Shown one piece after another: positions 35,062 to 43,555 of a stretch of DNA of 64,000 nt. The stretch covers positions 1-64,000 of the forward strand of contig NZ_JACVWU010000028.1 of assembly GCF_014596915.1 (NCBI RefSeq). The letters are read 5' to 3'. The notes under the pieces are model-generated. The model saw only the letters and a list, made by a program, of their open reading frames with translations. It searched no databases and was not told where the DNA came from. Position numbers and translations under genes: made by a program. How positions within the stretch are numbered: the stretch's first letter is position 1; the number at the start of each line of letters is the position of its first letter. This DNA is from Streptomyces sp. TRM68416 (GTDB lineage Bacteria > Actinomycetota > Actinomycetes > Streptomycetales > Streptomycetaceae).

Positions 35062-35221
35062 CTTGCTCCAGGGGTTCTGAAGGCGCGTTCCAGCGCGCTC
35101 TGCCACCCTGCTCGCCAGGCCCGCCTGACGGGGCGTCCGCTCACATGTGCGGGCGCGTCCAGCAGGCGGACGCCCGGTACGGTGCCACCCCCTCACGCCG
35201 GTAGGGTGGCCGGGAATCAGT

Positions 35222-35239
35222 CCGGACAACGTGGTCCGG
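35222..35239. promoter_or_regulatory. Inverted repeat in pfkA leader
   Basis: CCGGAC (35222-35227) and GTCCGG (35234-35239) flank AACGTG, about 32 bases before the pfkA ATG. A TAGGGT hexamer at 35202-35207 may be the -10, which would put the repeat just past the transcription start. Confidence 0.45.
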
Positions 35240-35271
35240 TACCCGGCCCACGTTGAGAAGGTATTCGGGCT

Positions 35272-36297
35272 ATGCGCATTGGTGTCCTCACGTCCGGCGG
35301 CGACTGCCCCGGCCTGAACGCCGTCATCCGGTCCGTCGTGCACCGTGCCGTCGTCGACCACGGCGACGAGGTCATCGGCTTCCGGGACGGCTGGAAGGGC
35401 CTTCTGGAGTGCGACTACCTCAAGCTCGATCTCGACGCGGTGGGCGGCATCCTCGCCCGCGGCGGCACCATCCTCGGCTCCTCCCGGGTCCAGCCCTCGC
35501 ACCTGCGGGACGGCGTGGAGCGGGCCAAGGGCCATGTCGCCGAACTGGGCCTCGACGCGATCATCCCGATCGGCGGCGAGGGCACGCTGAAGGCCGCCCG
35601 GCTGATGTCGGACGCCGGCCTGCCCGTGGTGGGCGTGCCGAAGACGATCGACAACGACATCGCGGTCACCGACGTCACCTTCGGCTTCGACACGGCCGTC
35701 GGGGTCGCGACCGAGGCGCTGGACCGGCTGAAGACCACCGCCGAGTCCCACCAGCGGGTGCTGGTGGTGGAGGTCATGGGCCGCCACACCGGCTGGATCG
35801 CGCTGCACTCCGGCATGGCGGCCGGCGCCCATGCCATCGTCGTCCCCGAGCGGCCCTTCGACATCGAGGAACTGGCGAAGAAGGTCGGCGCCCGGTTCGA
35901 GGCGGGCAAGCGGTTCGCGATCGTCGTCGCGGCCGAGGGCGCCAAGCCGAAGGCCGGGTCCATGGCGTTCGACGAGGGCGGCAAGGACATCTACGGCCAC
36001 GAGCGCTTCGCCGGGATAGCGCGTCAGCTGTCGATCGAGCTGGAGGAGCGGCTGGGGAAGGAAGCCCGGCCGGTGATCCTCGGACACGTGCAGCGCGGCG
36101 GTACGCCCACCGCGTATGACCGTGTCCTCGCCACCCGGTTCGGGTGGCACGCGGTGGAGGCCGTGCACCGCGGTGAGTTCGGGCACATGACCGCGCTGCG
36201 CGGCACGGACATCGTGATGGTGCCGCTCGCGGAGGCCGTCGAGACGCTGAAGACCGTGCCCGCGAACCGGTACGAGGAAGCGGAGTGCGTGCTGTAG
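35272..36297 (+). CDS. pfkA: ATP-dependent 6-phosphofructokinase
   Basis: The 341-residue enzyme has GGDCPGLNAVIR, GGEGTLKAA, PKTIDNDI and VMGRHTGWIA, the ATP- and fructose-6-phosphate-binding motifs of group A PFK as found in actinobacteria. It catalyses the committed glycolytic step. Streptomycetes carry up to three pfkA paralogues; gene order suggests the one near murT/gatD (pfkA3 in S. coelicolor, from memory). GAGAAGG lies 12 bases before the ATG. A very strong terminator follows. Confidence 0.93.
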   Translation: MRIGVLTSGGDCPGLNAVIRSVVHRAVVDHGDEVIGFRDGWKGLLECDYLKLDLDAVGGILARGGTILGSSRVQPSHLRDGVERAKGHVAELGLDAIIPIGGEGTLKAARLMSDAGLPVVGVPKTIDNDIAVTDVTFGFDTAVGVATEALDRLKTTAESHQRVLVVEVMGRHTGWIALHSGMAAGAHAIVVPERPFDIEELAKKVGARFEAGKRFAIVVAAEGAKPKAGSMAFDEGGKDIYGHERFAGIARQLSIELEERLGKEARPVILGHVQRGGTPTAYDRVLATRFGWHAVEAVHRGEFGHMTALRGTDIVMVPLAEAVETLKTVPANRYEEAECVL

Positions 36298-36323
36298 GAC
36301 ACGTCGTACGACGCTGAACAGAC

Positions 36324-36357
36324 TGCCCCCGGCCGCAGCGACGGCCGGGGGCAGTTC
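36324..36357 (+). terminator. pfkA terminator
   Basis: ACTGCCCCCGGCC (36324-36336) pairs perfectly with GGCCGGGGGCAGT (36345-36357) around an 8-base loop, followed by TCTAG. Confidence 0.9.
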
Positions 36358-36410
36358 TAGTCTGTGTGCGGACAGACTTGCACAACCCCCATGAAACAGG
36401 AGCCGGCGGA

Positions 36411-37361
36411 ATGGATCACAGCGGGCACGGCATGACCATGGATCTGCCGCCCTTCACGCTGGGGCGGGGGCTCCAGTGGTCGCCGGACCCGTTCTTCCTC
36501 GTCGCCTGTGTGCTGGGGATCGCCCTGTACGCGTGGGGGGTCGTGCGGCTGCGGCGGCGCGGGGACGCGTGGTCCGCGGGGCGGACGGCCGCGTTCGTCG
36601 TCGGTGTGCTGTCCATCGCGCTGGTGATGTGCACCAAGCTCAACGACTACGGCATGGTCATGTTCAGCGTGCACATGGTGCAGCACATGGTGATCAGCAT
36701 GCTGTCGCCCATCCTGATCCTGCTGGGCGCCCCGATCACACTGGCGCTGCGCGCGCTGCCCGTGGCCGGCCGGGACCGCAAGGGGCCGCGCGAGCTGCTG
36801 CTGATGCTGCTGCACAGCCACTACATGCGGATCGTCACGCACCCCGTGTTCACGATCCCGCTGTTCATCGCGAGCCTGTACGCGCTGTACTTCACCCCGC
36901 TCTTCGACTTCCTCATGGGCTCCAAGACCGGGCACGTGGCGATGATGGTGCACTTCCTCGCCGTCGGCCTGGTCTTCTTCTGGCCGATCATGGGCGTGGA
37001 CCCCGGCCCGCACCGGCCGGGCTATCTCATGCGGATGCTGGAGCTGTTCGCGGGCATGCCGTTCCACGCGTTCTTCGGCATCGCGCTGATGATGGCGTCC
37101 ACCCCGATGGTGGAGACGTACCGGAACCCGCCCGCCTCGCTCGGCATCGACGCCCTCTCCGACCAGAACGCGGCCGGCGGTATCGCCTGGGCGTTCAGTG
37201 AGATCCCCTCCGTGCTGGTGCTGATCGCCCTGCTGTTCCAGTGGTACGCCTCGGACCAGCGCCAGGCCAAGCGCAAGGACCGGGCCGCCGACCGCGACGG
37301 CGACAAGGAGCTCGAGGCGTACAACGCCTATCTGGCCTCACTGCACGCACGGGGGAACTGA
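36411..37361 (+). CDS. ctaG: Cytochrome c oxidase assembly protein, CtaG-type
   Basis: This 316-residue protein has a Met/His-rich N-terminus (MDHSGHGMTMD), suggesting copper binding, and seven membrane segments. HMVQHMVISMLSP, MMVHFLAVGLVFFWP and GMPFHAFFGIALM are caa3-CtaG family signatures. It probably inserts copper into cytochrome c oxidase. The ATG at 36411 follows CAGGAG. It is a single gene with two hairpins after it. Confidence 0.88.
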   Translation: MDHSGHGMTMDLPPFTLGRGLQWSPDPFFLVACVLGIALYAWGVVRLRRRGDAWSAGRTAAFVVGVLSIALVMCTKLNDYGMVMFSVHMVQHMVISMLSPILILLGAPITLALRALPVAGRDRKGPRELLLMLLHSHYMRIVTHPVFTIPLFIASLYALYFTPLFDFLMGSKTGHVAMMVHFLAVGLVFFWPIMGVDPGPHRPGYLMRMLELFAGMPFHAFFGIALMMASTPMVETYRNPPASLGIDALSDQNAAGGIAWAFSEIPSVLVLIALLFQWYASDQRQAKRKDRAADRDGDKELEAYNAYLASLHARGN

Positions 37362-37446
37362 CCGGACTCTTCATGGCCCGCCAGCGCCCGGATTCACCCG
37401 ATCGGGCGAGGGTGTGACGCTCGCCCGGGCGGCTCCCGGACCGGCG

Positions 37447-37470
37447 GTGAGCCCTGGCAGTAGGGCTCAC
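37447..37470 (+). terminator. ctaG downstream terminator
   Basis: GTGAGCCCT (37447-37455) and AGGGCTCAC (37462-37470) form a perfect 9-bp stem with loop GGCAGT, then ATTTCG. A second hairpin (37404-37410 with 37420-37426) precedes it. Confidence 0.75.
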
Positions 37471-37545
37471 ATTTCGTCGTGTACGCCGCCCGGAGGCAGA
37501 TCGGGGGCACCATGGAGGGGGACGAACCATGAGGAGGGTGTTGCG

Positions 37546-37716
37546 ATGCCCGGTTCTACGGACAGTTCTACACGGACGATGGGGGTGCTCACCGTCGGCG
37601 GACTCGTCGTGGTGACCGCCTACACGGTGGCGCTCGGCAGCAACGGCTGGCTGTGGTTCGGCTGGGTCGTGCTCGGGCTGATCACGCTCGGCATGGTGGT
37701 GACCGGCAGTACGTGA
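37546..37716 (+). CDS. Short two-segment membrane protein
   Basis: This 56-residue protein starts at the ATG at 37546 after GGAGGG. It has two hydrophobic segments (residues 12-28 and 33-52) with Gly/Trp-rich ends. It ends three bases from the convergent histidine-kinase stop. I know no function; similar single small membrane proteins sit beside many streptomycete kinase genes. Confidence 0.6.
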   Translation: MPGSTDSSTRTMGVLTVGGLVVVTAYTVALGSNGWLWFGWVVLGLITLGMVVTGST

Positions 37717-37719
37717 CCC

Positions 37720-38934
37720 TCATCCGCCGGTCAGCCGGCCCGCCGAGTGCACCCCCGGCTGGTACTTGGGCAGCCGGGCGGTGACCTTCATCCCCGCTCC
37801 GACCGCGGTCTCGATCACGAGGCCGTAGTCGTCGCCGTAGACCTGCCGGAGCCGGTCGTCGACATTGGACAGGCCGATGCCGCCGGACGGGCTGACCTCG
37901 CCGGCGAGGATGCGGCGCAGCACGGCGGGGTCCATTCCGGCGCCGTCGTCCTCGATGACCACGAGGGCCTCGGCGCCGGCGTCCTGTGCGGTGATGCCGA
38001 TGTGGCATGTGCCGGACGAGGCTGTCCTGCCCTCCAGGCCGTGTTTGACGGCGTTCTCCACGAGCGGCTGGAGGCAGAGGAAGGGCAGGGCGACCGGCAG
38101 GACCTCCGGGGCGATCTGGAGGGTGACGGCGAGGCGGTCGCCGAAGCGTGCCCGTACGAGTGCCAAGTAGTGGTCGATGGCGTGGAGTTCGTCGGCGAGC
38201 GTGGTGAAGTCGCCGTGTCTGCGGAACGAGTAGCGGGTGAAGTCGGCGAACTCCAGGAGCAGTTCGCGGGCGCGCTCGGGGTCGGTGCGCACGAACGAGG
38301 CGATCACCGCGAGCGAGTTGAAGATGAAGTGCGGGGAGATCTGGGCGCGCAGGGCCTTGATCTCGGCCTCGATCAGGCGGGTGCGGGACTGGTCGAGGTC
38401 GGCGAGTTCCAACTGGACGGAGACCCAGCGGGCGACCTCGCCTGCGGCGCGGACGAGGACGGCCGACTCGCGGGGCGCGCAGGCGACGAGCGTGCCGTGG
38501 ACGCGGTCGTCGACGGTGAGCGGGGCGACGACCGCCCAGCGCACCGGGCAGTCGGGGGTTTCGCAGGTGAGCGGGAAGGCCTCGCCGCGGCCGGACTCCA
38601 GGGGGCCCGCGAGCCGTTCCATGATCTCGGCGCGGTGGTGGCCGCCGACGCCGTCCCAGGCCAGCACGTCCTTGTGGTCGGTCAGGCACAGCGCGTCCGT
38701 GCCGAGCAGCGAGCGCAGCCTGCGGGCCGCCTTGCGGGCGGTCTCCTCTGTCAGTCCGGCCCGCAGCGGGGGTGCGGCGAGGGAGGCGGTGTGCAGCGTC
38801 TCGAAGGTGGCGTGCTCGACGGGCGTCCCGAGACCGCCCCGGCTCTCGGGCCGCGCGGTACGCCGGCCGAGCCAGAACCCGGCGGCCAGCAGCGGCAGGA
38901 TCGCCACGCACAGCCCGGCGACGAACCCGCTCAT
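37720..38934 (-). CDS. LytS/YpdA-like sensor histidine kinase
   Basis: The 404-residue kinase has one N-terminal membrane segment (LCVAILPLLAAGFWL), a GAF-like sensory part, and a His-kinase domain beginning ALRAQISPHFIFNSLAVI, with the phospho-acceptor His in QISPHFIFN and ATPase motifs VENAVKHG and GIGLSNV. This is the LytS-type family that pairs with LytTR regulators. It is the last gene of an operon with a response regulator, a DUF485 protein and an acetate-type symporter, so it probably senses that substrate. Confidence 0.88.
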   Translation of the reverse strand: MSGFVAGLCVAILPLLAAGFWLGRRTARPESRGGLGTPVEHATFETLHTASLAAPPLRAGLTEETARKAARRLRSLLGTDALCLTDHKDVLAWDGVGGHHRAEIMERLAGPLESGRGEAFPLTCETPDCPVRWAVVAPLTVDDRVHGTLVACAPRESAVLVRAAGEVARWVSVQLELADLDQSRTRLIEAEIKALRAQISPHFIFNSLAVIASFVRTDPERARELLLEFADFTRYSFRRHGDFTTLADELHAIDHYLALVRARFGDRLAVTLQIAPEVLPVALPFLCLQPLVENAVKHGLEGRTASSGTCHIGITAQDAGAEALVVIEDDGAGMDPAVLRRILAGEVSPSGGIGLSNVDDRLRQVYGDDYGLVIETAVGAGMKVTARLPKYQPGVHSAGRLTGG

Positions 38935-38966
38935 GCGGGGCGCTCCGCGGGGGGTGCGGATACAGG

Positions 38967-39207
38967 TCGTCGGTCGGCCGCGGCACCGCTGTGGCTGGTC
39001 GCGCAGTTCCCCGCGCCCCTTTCGGGCGCCATCGAACCGCTCATGGTTTTACCTCCGCGCGGCGCTCCACCGGAAATGCCGGCACCGGTCGTCCGTCGGC
39101 CGCGGCGCCGTCGTGGCTGGTCGCGCACCGCGGCGGAGCCGCACATCGATACAGTCCCGCGCCCCTTCGGGGCGCTGCCGAGCCGTTCATGTCTTTACCT
39201 CCGCCAG
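38967..39207. repeat. Tandem REP-A and REP-B duplication
   Basis: Two directly repeated units occupy the gap between the kinase start and the symporter stop. The first (38967-39060) contains REP-A, GGTCGCGCAGTTCCCCGCGC. The second (39089-39207) contains REP-B, with the same frame plus GCGGCGGAGCCGCACATCGA. Both units end in a CTCATG/TTCATG...TTTACCTCCGC block, the second being the last codons of the symporter gene. Confidence 0.75.
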
Positions 39208-40896
39208 CTCTTCGGGCAGGTGGAACCGGGCCAGGATCGCCGCCGTTCCCGGCGGGACGCGGCTCGGGGTGGACAGGGAGACCAGGATCATCGTGAGGAA
39301 GCCCAGGGGGACCGACCAGAGGGCGGGCCAGGCGAGGAGGGCGTGCAGGGCGCCGGTGCCGGGGAAGCCGGCCATCGTGGCGGCGACGGCGAGCAGTGCG
39401 GAACCGCCGCCGACCAGCATCCCGGCGACGGCGCCCGGCGGGGTGAGCCGCCGCCACCAGATGCCGAGCACGAGCAACGGGCAGAAGGAGGACGCGGAGA
39501 CGGCGAAGGCGAGGCCCACCGCGTCGGCGACCGGCAGCCCGCCGACCAGGACGCTGGCGGCGAGCGGCACCGCCATCGCCAGGACCGTGCCGAGCCGGAA
39601 GTGCCGTACGCCGCGCGCGGGGAGCACGTCCTGGGTGAGCACGCCGGCGACGGCCATGGTCAGGCCCGAGGCGGTGGACAGGAACGCGGCGAAGGCGCCG
39701 CCGGCGACCAGCGCGCCGAGCAGGTCGCCGCCCAGGCCGCCGATCATGCGCTCGGGCAGCAGCAGGACGGCGGCGTCCGCGTGGCCGGTGAGGGTGAGTT
39801 CGGGTGCGTAGAGGCGGCCGAGGGCGCCGTAGACCGGGGGCAGCAGGTAGAAGGCGCCGATCAGGGCGAGGACGGCGACGGTGGTGCGGCGGGCGGCGAC
39901 GCCGTGCGGGCTGGTGTAGAAGCGCACGACGACGTGCGGCAGGCCCATGGTGCCGAGGAAGGTGGCGAGGATCAGGCCGTACGTGGCGTACAGCGGGCGT
40001 TCGCCGCGGCTCTCGGCCTGGGACGGGGACAGGTCGGTGTCGCCGCCCCGCTCGGGCTCGGGGACGGCGGAGCCCGCGGCGAACGTCAGCCGGGTGCCGG
40101 CCTCGATGCGATGGGTGCCGGCGGGGAGTTCGAGGCGGTCGTCGTCGTGGGCGCGGCCGTCGACGGTGCCGCTCACGGTGACGGTCAGCGGGCGGTCAAG
40201 GCGCAGGTCGACGCGGTCTGCGACGCGGACGGTGCGCTGTTCGCGGAAGGTGGCCGGTTCGTCGAAGGCGTGGTCGGGGGCGCCGTCGTGCTGCCAGGCG
40301 AGGACCAGGAAGAGGGCGGGGACCAGCAGGGCGGTGAGCTTGAGCCAGTACTGGAAGGCCTGGACGAAGGTGATGCTGCGCATGCCTCCGGCGGCGACGA
40401 TGGCGACCACCACGACCGCGACGATGACGCCGCCGAGCGAGTCGGGCGCCCCGGTGAGCACGGTCAGCGTCAGTCCGGCGCCCTGGAGCTGGGGCAGCAG
40501 GTACAGCCAGCCGACGCCGACGACGAAGGCCCCGGCAAGGCGCCGTACCGCCGGGGAGGCCAGGCGGGCCTCGGCGAAGTCGGGGAGCGTGTAGGCGCCG
40601 GAGCGGCGCAGCGGGCCGGCGACGAAGATCAGCAGGACGAGGTAGCCGGCCGTGTAGCCGACCGGGTACCAGAGCATGTCGGGTCCCTGGACCAGGACCA
40701 GGCCGGCGATGCCGAGGAAGGAGGCGGCGGAGAGGTACTCGCCGCTGATGGCGGCGGCGTTGAGGCGGGGGCCGACGGTGCGGGAGGCGACGTAGAAGTC
40801 GGAGGTGGTGCGGGAGATGCGCAGGCCGAAGGCGCCGACGAGGACGGTCGCCGCGACGACCAGGGCCACGGCGGGGACGGCGAAGTTCTCGTTCAC
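39187..40896 (-). CDS. Sodium/solute (acetate/pyruvate-type) symporter
   Basis: The 569-residue SSS transporter has about 13 membrane segments, with SGEYLSAASFLGIAGLV, YTLPDFAEARL, MGLPHVVVRFYTS and FAAFLSTASGL as ActP-family signatures. A hydrophilic insert of about 95 residues (RVADRVDLRLDRPLTVTVSG and onward) lies between two segments, probably outside the membrane. It is coupled with a DUF485 protein, as in acetate permeases (YjcH-ActP). A LytS/LytTR pair in the same operon suggests substrate-sensed control. Substrate is inferred. Confidence 0.85.
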   Translation of the reverse strand: MNENFAVPAVALVVAATVLVGAFGLRISRTTSDFYVASRTVGPRLNAAAISGEYLSAASFLGIAGLVLVQGPDMLWYPVGYTAGYLVLLIFVAGPLRRSGAYTLPDFAEARLASPAVRRLAGAFVVGVGWLYLLPQLQGAGLTLTVLTGAPDSLGGVIVAVVVVAIVAAGGMRSITFVQAFQYWLKLTALLVPALFLVLAWQHDGAPDHAFDEPATFREQRTVRVADRVDLRLDRPLTVTVSGTVDGRAHDDDRLELPAGTHRIEAGTRLTFAAGSAVPEPERGGDTDLSPSQAESRGERPLYATYGLILATFLGTMGLPHVVVRFYTSPHGVAARRTTVAVLALIGAFYLLPPVYGALGRLYAPELTLTGHADAAVLLLPERMIGGLGGDLLGALVAGGAFAAFLSTASGLTMAVAGVLTQDVLPARGVRHFRLGTVLAMAVPLAASVLVGGLPVADAVGLAFAVSASSFCPLLVLGIWWRRLTPPGAVAGMLVGGGSALLAVAATMAGFPGTGALHALLAWPALWSVPLGFLTMILVSLSTPSRVPPGTAAILARFHLPEELAEVKT

Positions 40897-40917
40897 GGTC
40901 GGTCAGTGCTTTCCCGG

Positions 40918-41292
40918 TCAGCGTTCCTGGTCCTGGTCCTCGACGAGGCGGACGAAGTCGCGTTCGTTGCGTTCGGCGCGCCGCACGTACCAGGCGGCGA
41001 GCAGCACGAGCGGGACGTAGAGGAAGAAGCCGAGGACGGCCCATTCGAAGCGGGCGGCGTCGGGGATGGCCGCGAACAGCACCGGCAGCGGGAGGACGAG
41101 CAGGCCGAGGACGGCGGCCACGGCGAGGGCGGCGCGCAGTTGGGAGCGCATCAGGGAGCGGACGTAGGTGTGGCCGAGGGTGGTCTGCTCGTCGATCTCG
41201 GTGCGGGGCCGGTAGTAGCCGGAGCCGCGGCGGATGCGGCGGGGCGGGCCGGTGACGACGACGCGGCGCTCGGCGGGGTCCTGGCCGGGCAC
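40918..41292 (-). CDS. DUF485 membrane protein
   Basis: This 124-residue protein has two membrane segments (RAALAVAAVLGLLVLPLPVLFAAIP and AVLGFFLYVPLVLLAAWYV) and a charged C-terminus with ERDFVRLV, all typical for DUF485 partners of ActP symporters. It lies one base from the regulator stop and 21 bases before the symporter start, so the genes are co-expressed. Its role in transport is unknown. Confidence 0.82.
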   Translation of the reverse strand: MPGQDPAERRVVVTGPPRRIRRGSGYYRPRTEIDEQTTLGHTYVRSLMRSQLRAALAVAAVLGLLVLPLPVLFAAIPDAARFEWAVLGFFLYVPLVLLAAWYVRRAERNERDFVRLVEDQDQER

Positions 41293-41293
41293 G

Positions 41294-42043
41294 TCAGGGC
41301 CTCCTCATCAGCAGGTCCCGCAGCTCGCGTGCGTGCCGGCGGCTGACCTGGAGTTCCTCGTCGCCGACCAGGACGCTGACCGTGCCGGCGTCCAGGCGGA
41401 GTTCGCCGATGTGGCGCAGGGCGACGAGGTGACGGCGGTGGATGCGGACGAAGCCGCGGGAGCGCCAGCGCTCCTCCAGGGTGGACAGCGGGATGCGGAC
41501 GAGGTGGCTGCCCTTGTCGGTGTGGAGGCGGGCGTAGTCGCCCTGGGCCTCGACGTGGGTGATGTCGTCGACGGCGACGAAGCGGGTCACGCCGCCCAGC
41601 TCGACGGGTATGTGGTCCGGGTCGGGTTCGTGCACGGGTATGCGGGGGCCGGTGTCGGTGCGCTCGGCAGCCCGGCGGACGGCCTCGGCGAGACGTTCCT
41701 TGCGCACCGGCTTGAGGACGTAGTCGACGGCCTTGAGATCGAAGGCCTGGACGGCGAAGTCCTCGTGGGCGGTGACGAACACGACCAGCGGCGGCTTGGC
41801 GAACCCGCTGAGCAGCCGGGCCAGGTCCAGTCCGTCGAGGCCGGGCATGTTGATGTCGAGGAAGACGACGTCGATCGCCTCGGGGCCGGCGGGACCCGAC
41901 TCCAGGGCGCGGTTGATCCGGCGCAGCGCCTCGGTCGCGTCGCCGGCGCCCTCCGCACTGCCGATGCGGGGATCGGCGTTCAGGAGGTACAGCAGCTCCT
42001 CCAGCGAGGGGCGCTCGTCGTCGACAGCCAGGGCACGCAGCAT
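41294..42043 (-). CDS. LytTR response regulator
   Basis: This 249-residue regulator has a receiver domain with DDE at the start, phospho-acceptor Asp in VVFLDINMPGLDG and Lys in VLKPVRKE, then a LytTR DNA-binding domain (FVAVDDITHVEAQGDYARLH and VRIHRRHLVAL). It heads the operon with the DUF485, symporter and LytS-like kinase genes. The intergenic DNA before it contains the palindrome GGACATGTCC (42076-42085), a possible binding site shared with lrp. Confidence 0.88.
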   Translation of the reverse strand: MLRALAVDDERPSLEELLYLLNADPRIGSAEGAGDATEALRRINRALESGPAGPEAIDVVFLDINMPGLDGLDLARLLSGFAKPPLVVFVTAHEDFAVQAFDLKAVDYVLKPVRKERLAEAVRRAAERTDTGPRIPVHEPDPDHIPVELGGVTRFVAVDDITHVEAQGDYARLHTDKGSHLVRIPLSTLEERWRSRGFVRIHRRHLVALRHIGELRLDAGTVSVLVGDEELQVSRRHARELRDLLMRRP

Positions 42044-42120
42044 GAACGTGGAGTGTAGGAGTAATTCGTACGTCTGGACATGTCCCGAGGTGGGACGTTC
42101 TCGCTGGGTAGGGTGCCGCC

Positions 42121-42624
42121 ATGAGCAGCAGGCCCGCGCCGTTCGACGAGCTCGACCGGAAGATCATCACCGCCCTGATGGCGAATGCCAGGACCAGCTT
42201 CGCCGAGATCGGCGCGGACGTCGGCCTCTCCTCGACGGCGGTGAAGCGGCGGGTGGACCGGCTGCGGGAGACCGGGGTGATCACCGGGTTCACGGCCACG
42301 GTGCAGCCGTCGGCGCTGGGCTGGCGCACGGAGGCGTACGTGGAGGTGTACTGCGAGGGCGCGGCCCCGCCGCGGCGGCTCGCGGAGGTGGTGCGCAACC
42401 ATCCGGAGATCACGGCGGCGATGACGGTGACGGGGGGCGCGGACGCGCTGCTGCACGTGCGGGCGCGGGACGTGGAGCACTTCGAGGAGGTGCTGGAGCG
42501 CATCCGCGTGGAGCCGTTCATCCGGAAGACGATCAGCGTGATGGTGCTGTCCCACCTCATCCCGGAAAGCCCGGAAGCGGGCGCGAGCCATGCCGCCCCC
42601 GAAGACGCAGCAGACCTGCGCTGA
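42121..42624 (+). CDS. Lrp/AsnC-family regulator
   Basis: The 167-residue protein has an AsnC helix-turn-helix (ELDRKIITALMANARTSFAEIGADVGLSSTAVKRRVDRLRE) and a RAM ligand domain (ITAAMTVTGGADALLHVRARD). TAGGGT (42109-42114) lies six bases before the ATG with no ribosome site, indicating a leaderless mRNA. It precedes the dimethylarginine hydrolase and ornithine aminotransferase genes by 121 bp and probably controls them in response to arginine or ornithine (inference). Confidence 0.87.
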   Translation: MSSRPAPFDELDRKIITALMANARTSFAEIGADVGLSSTAVKRRVDRLRETGVITGFTATVQPSALGWRTEAYVEVYCEGAAPPRRLAEVVRNHPEITAAMTVTGGADALLHVRARDVEHFEEVLERIRVEPFIRKTISVMVLSHLIPESPEAGASHAAPEDAADLR

Positions 42625-42745
42625 CGCCGATCACAACGCAGCATTCCTGCGCGAACACGCAGCTCTCGTTCCTTGTCGGGCGTCGGCGTCAGTTTCTACC
42701 GTGGTGTCAACCCCGTTCACACGCAGGAAGCGGAGGAACCCCTCT

Positions 42746-43555
42746 GTGCCCGACACCCGTGTGCCGCGCCGGCGGCGCTACCTCGTCTGCGAACCCAGAC
42801 ACTTCGCCGTGCAGTACGCGATCAACCCCTGGATGCAGCCCGACGTCCGCGTGGACGTCGATCTGGCCCAGGAGCAGTGGCAGGCGCTGATCCGCGCCTA
42901 CCGCTCCCACGGTCACAACGTCGACGCCGTGGAGCCGGTCGCCGGTCTCCCGGACATGGTCTTCGCCGCGAACTCGGCGGTCGTCGTGGACGGCCGCGTC
43001 TTCGGCTCCCTCTTCCACGCGCCCGAGCGCCGCCCCGAGTCCCGCCACTACGACACCTGGTTCAAGCAGGCGGGCTACGACGTCCACCGGCCCGAGTCGG
43101 TCTGCGAGGGCGAGGGCGATCTCGTCTGGACGGGCCGGTACGTGCTGGCCGGCACCGGGTTCCGGACGACCCGGGAGGCGCACCGCGAGGTGCAGGAGTT
43201 CTTCGGCCACCCGGTGATCAGCCTGACCCTGGTGGACCCGCACTTCTACCATCTGGACACCGCGCTCTTCGTGCTGGACGACGCGAACATCGCCTACTAC
43301 CCGGAGGCGTTCTCGCCGGGCAGCCGCGAGGTGCTCGCCCGGCTGTACCCCGACGCGGTGCTCGCCACCCGCGACGACGCGATGGCGTTCGGACTGAACT
43401 CCGTCTCCGACGGCCGCCATGTCTTCATCGCCCCGCAGGCCGAGGCGCTCGCCGCGCGCCTCGACGACCACGGCTACGTCCCCGTCCCCGTCGACCTCTC
43501 CGAGTTCCACAAGGCCGGCGGCGGCATCAAGTGCTGCACCCAGGAGATCCGCTGA
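42746..43555 (+). CDS. ddaH: Dimethylarginine dimethylaminohydrolase/amidinotransferase-fold hydrolase
   Basis: This 269-residue enzyme starts at GTG after GGAGGA. It has the amidinotransferase fold with the DPHFYHLDTALFVLDD His, an Glu-rich CEGEGDLVW and the nucleophilic Cys near the C-terminus in GGGIKCCTQEIR. DDAH splits methylarginines to citrulline and methylamines; an arginine deiminase-like or ornithine-forming reaction is an alternative. Its stop overlaps the rocD start, so the product probably feeds ornithine metabolism. Confidence 0.83.
   Translation: MPDTRVPRRRRYLVCEPRHFAVQYAINPWMQPDVRVDVDLAQEQWQALIRAYRSHGHNVDAVEPVAGLPDMVFAANSAVVVDGRVFGSLFHAPERRPESRHYDTWFKQAGYDVHRPESVCEGEGDLVWTGRYVLAGTGFRTTREAHREVQEFFGHPVISLTLVDPHFYHLDTALFVLDDANIAYYPEAFSPGSREVLARLYPDAVLATRDDAMAFGLNSVSDGRHVFIAPQAEALAARLDDHGYVPVPVDLSEFHKAGGGIKCCTQEIR

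Noticed and set aside
37747..41346. A 1199-codon open frame on the plus strand
   Set aside because: It is antisense to the kinase, symporter and DUF485 genes and has a low-complexity Gly/Asp/Glu-rich product.
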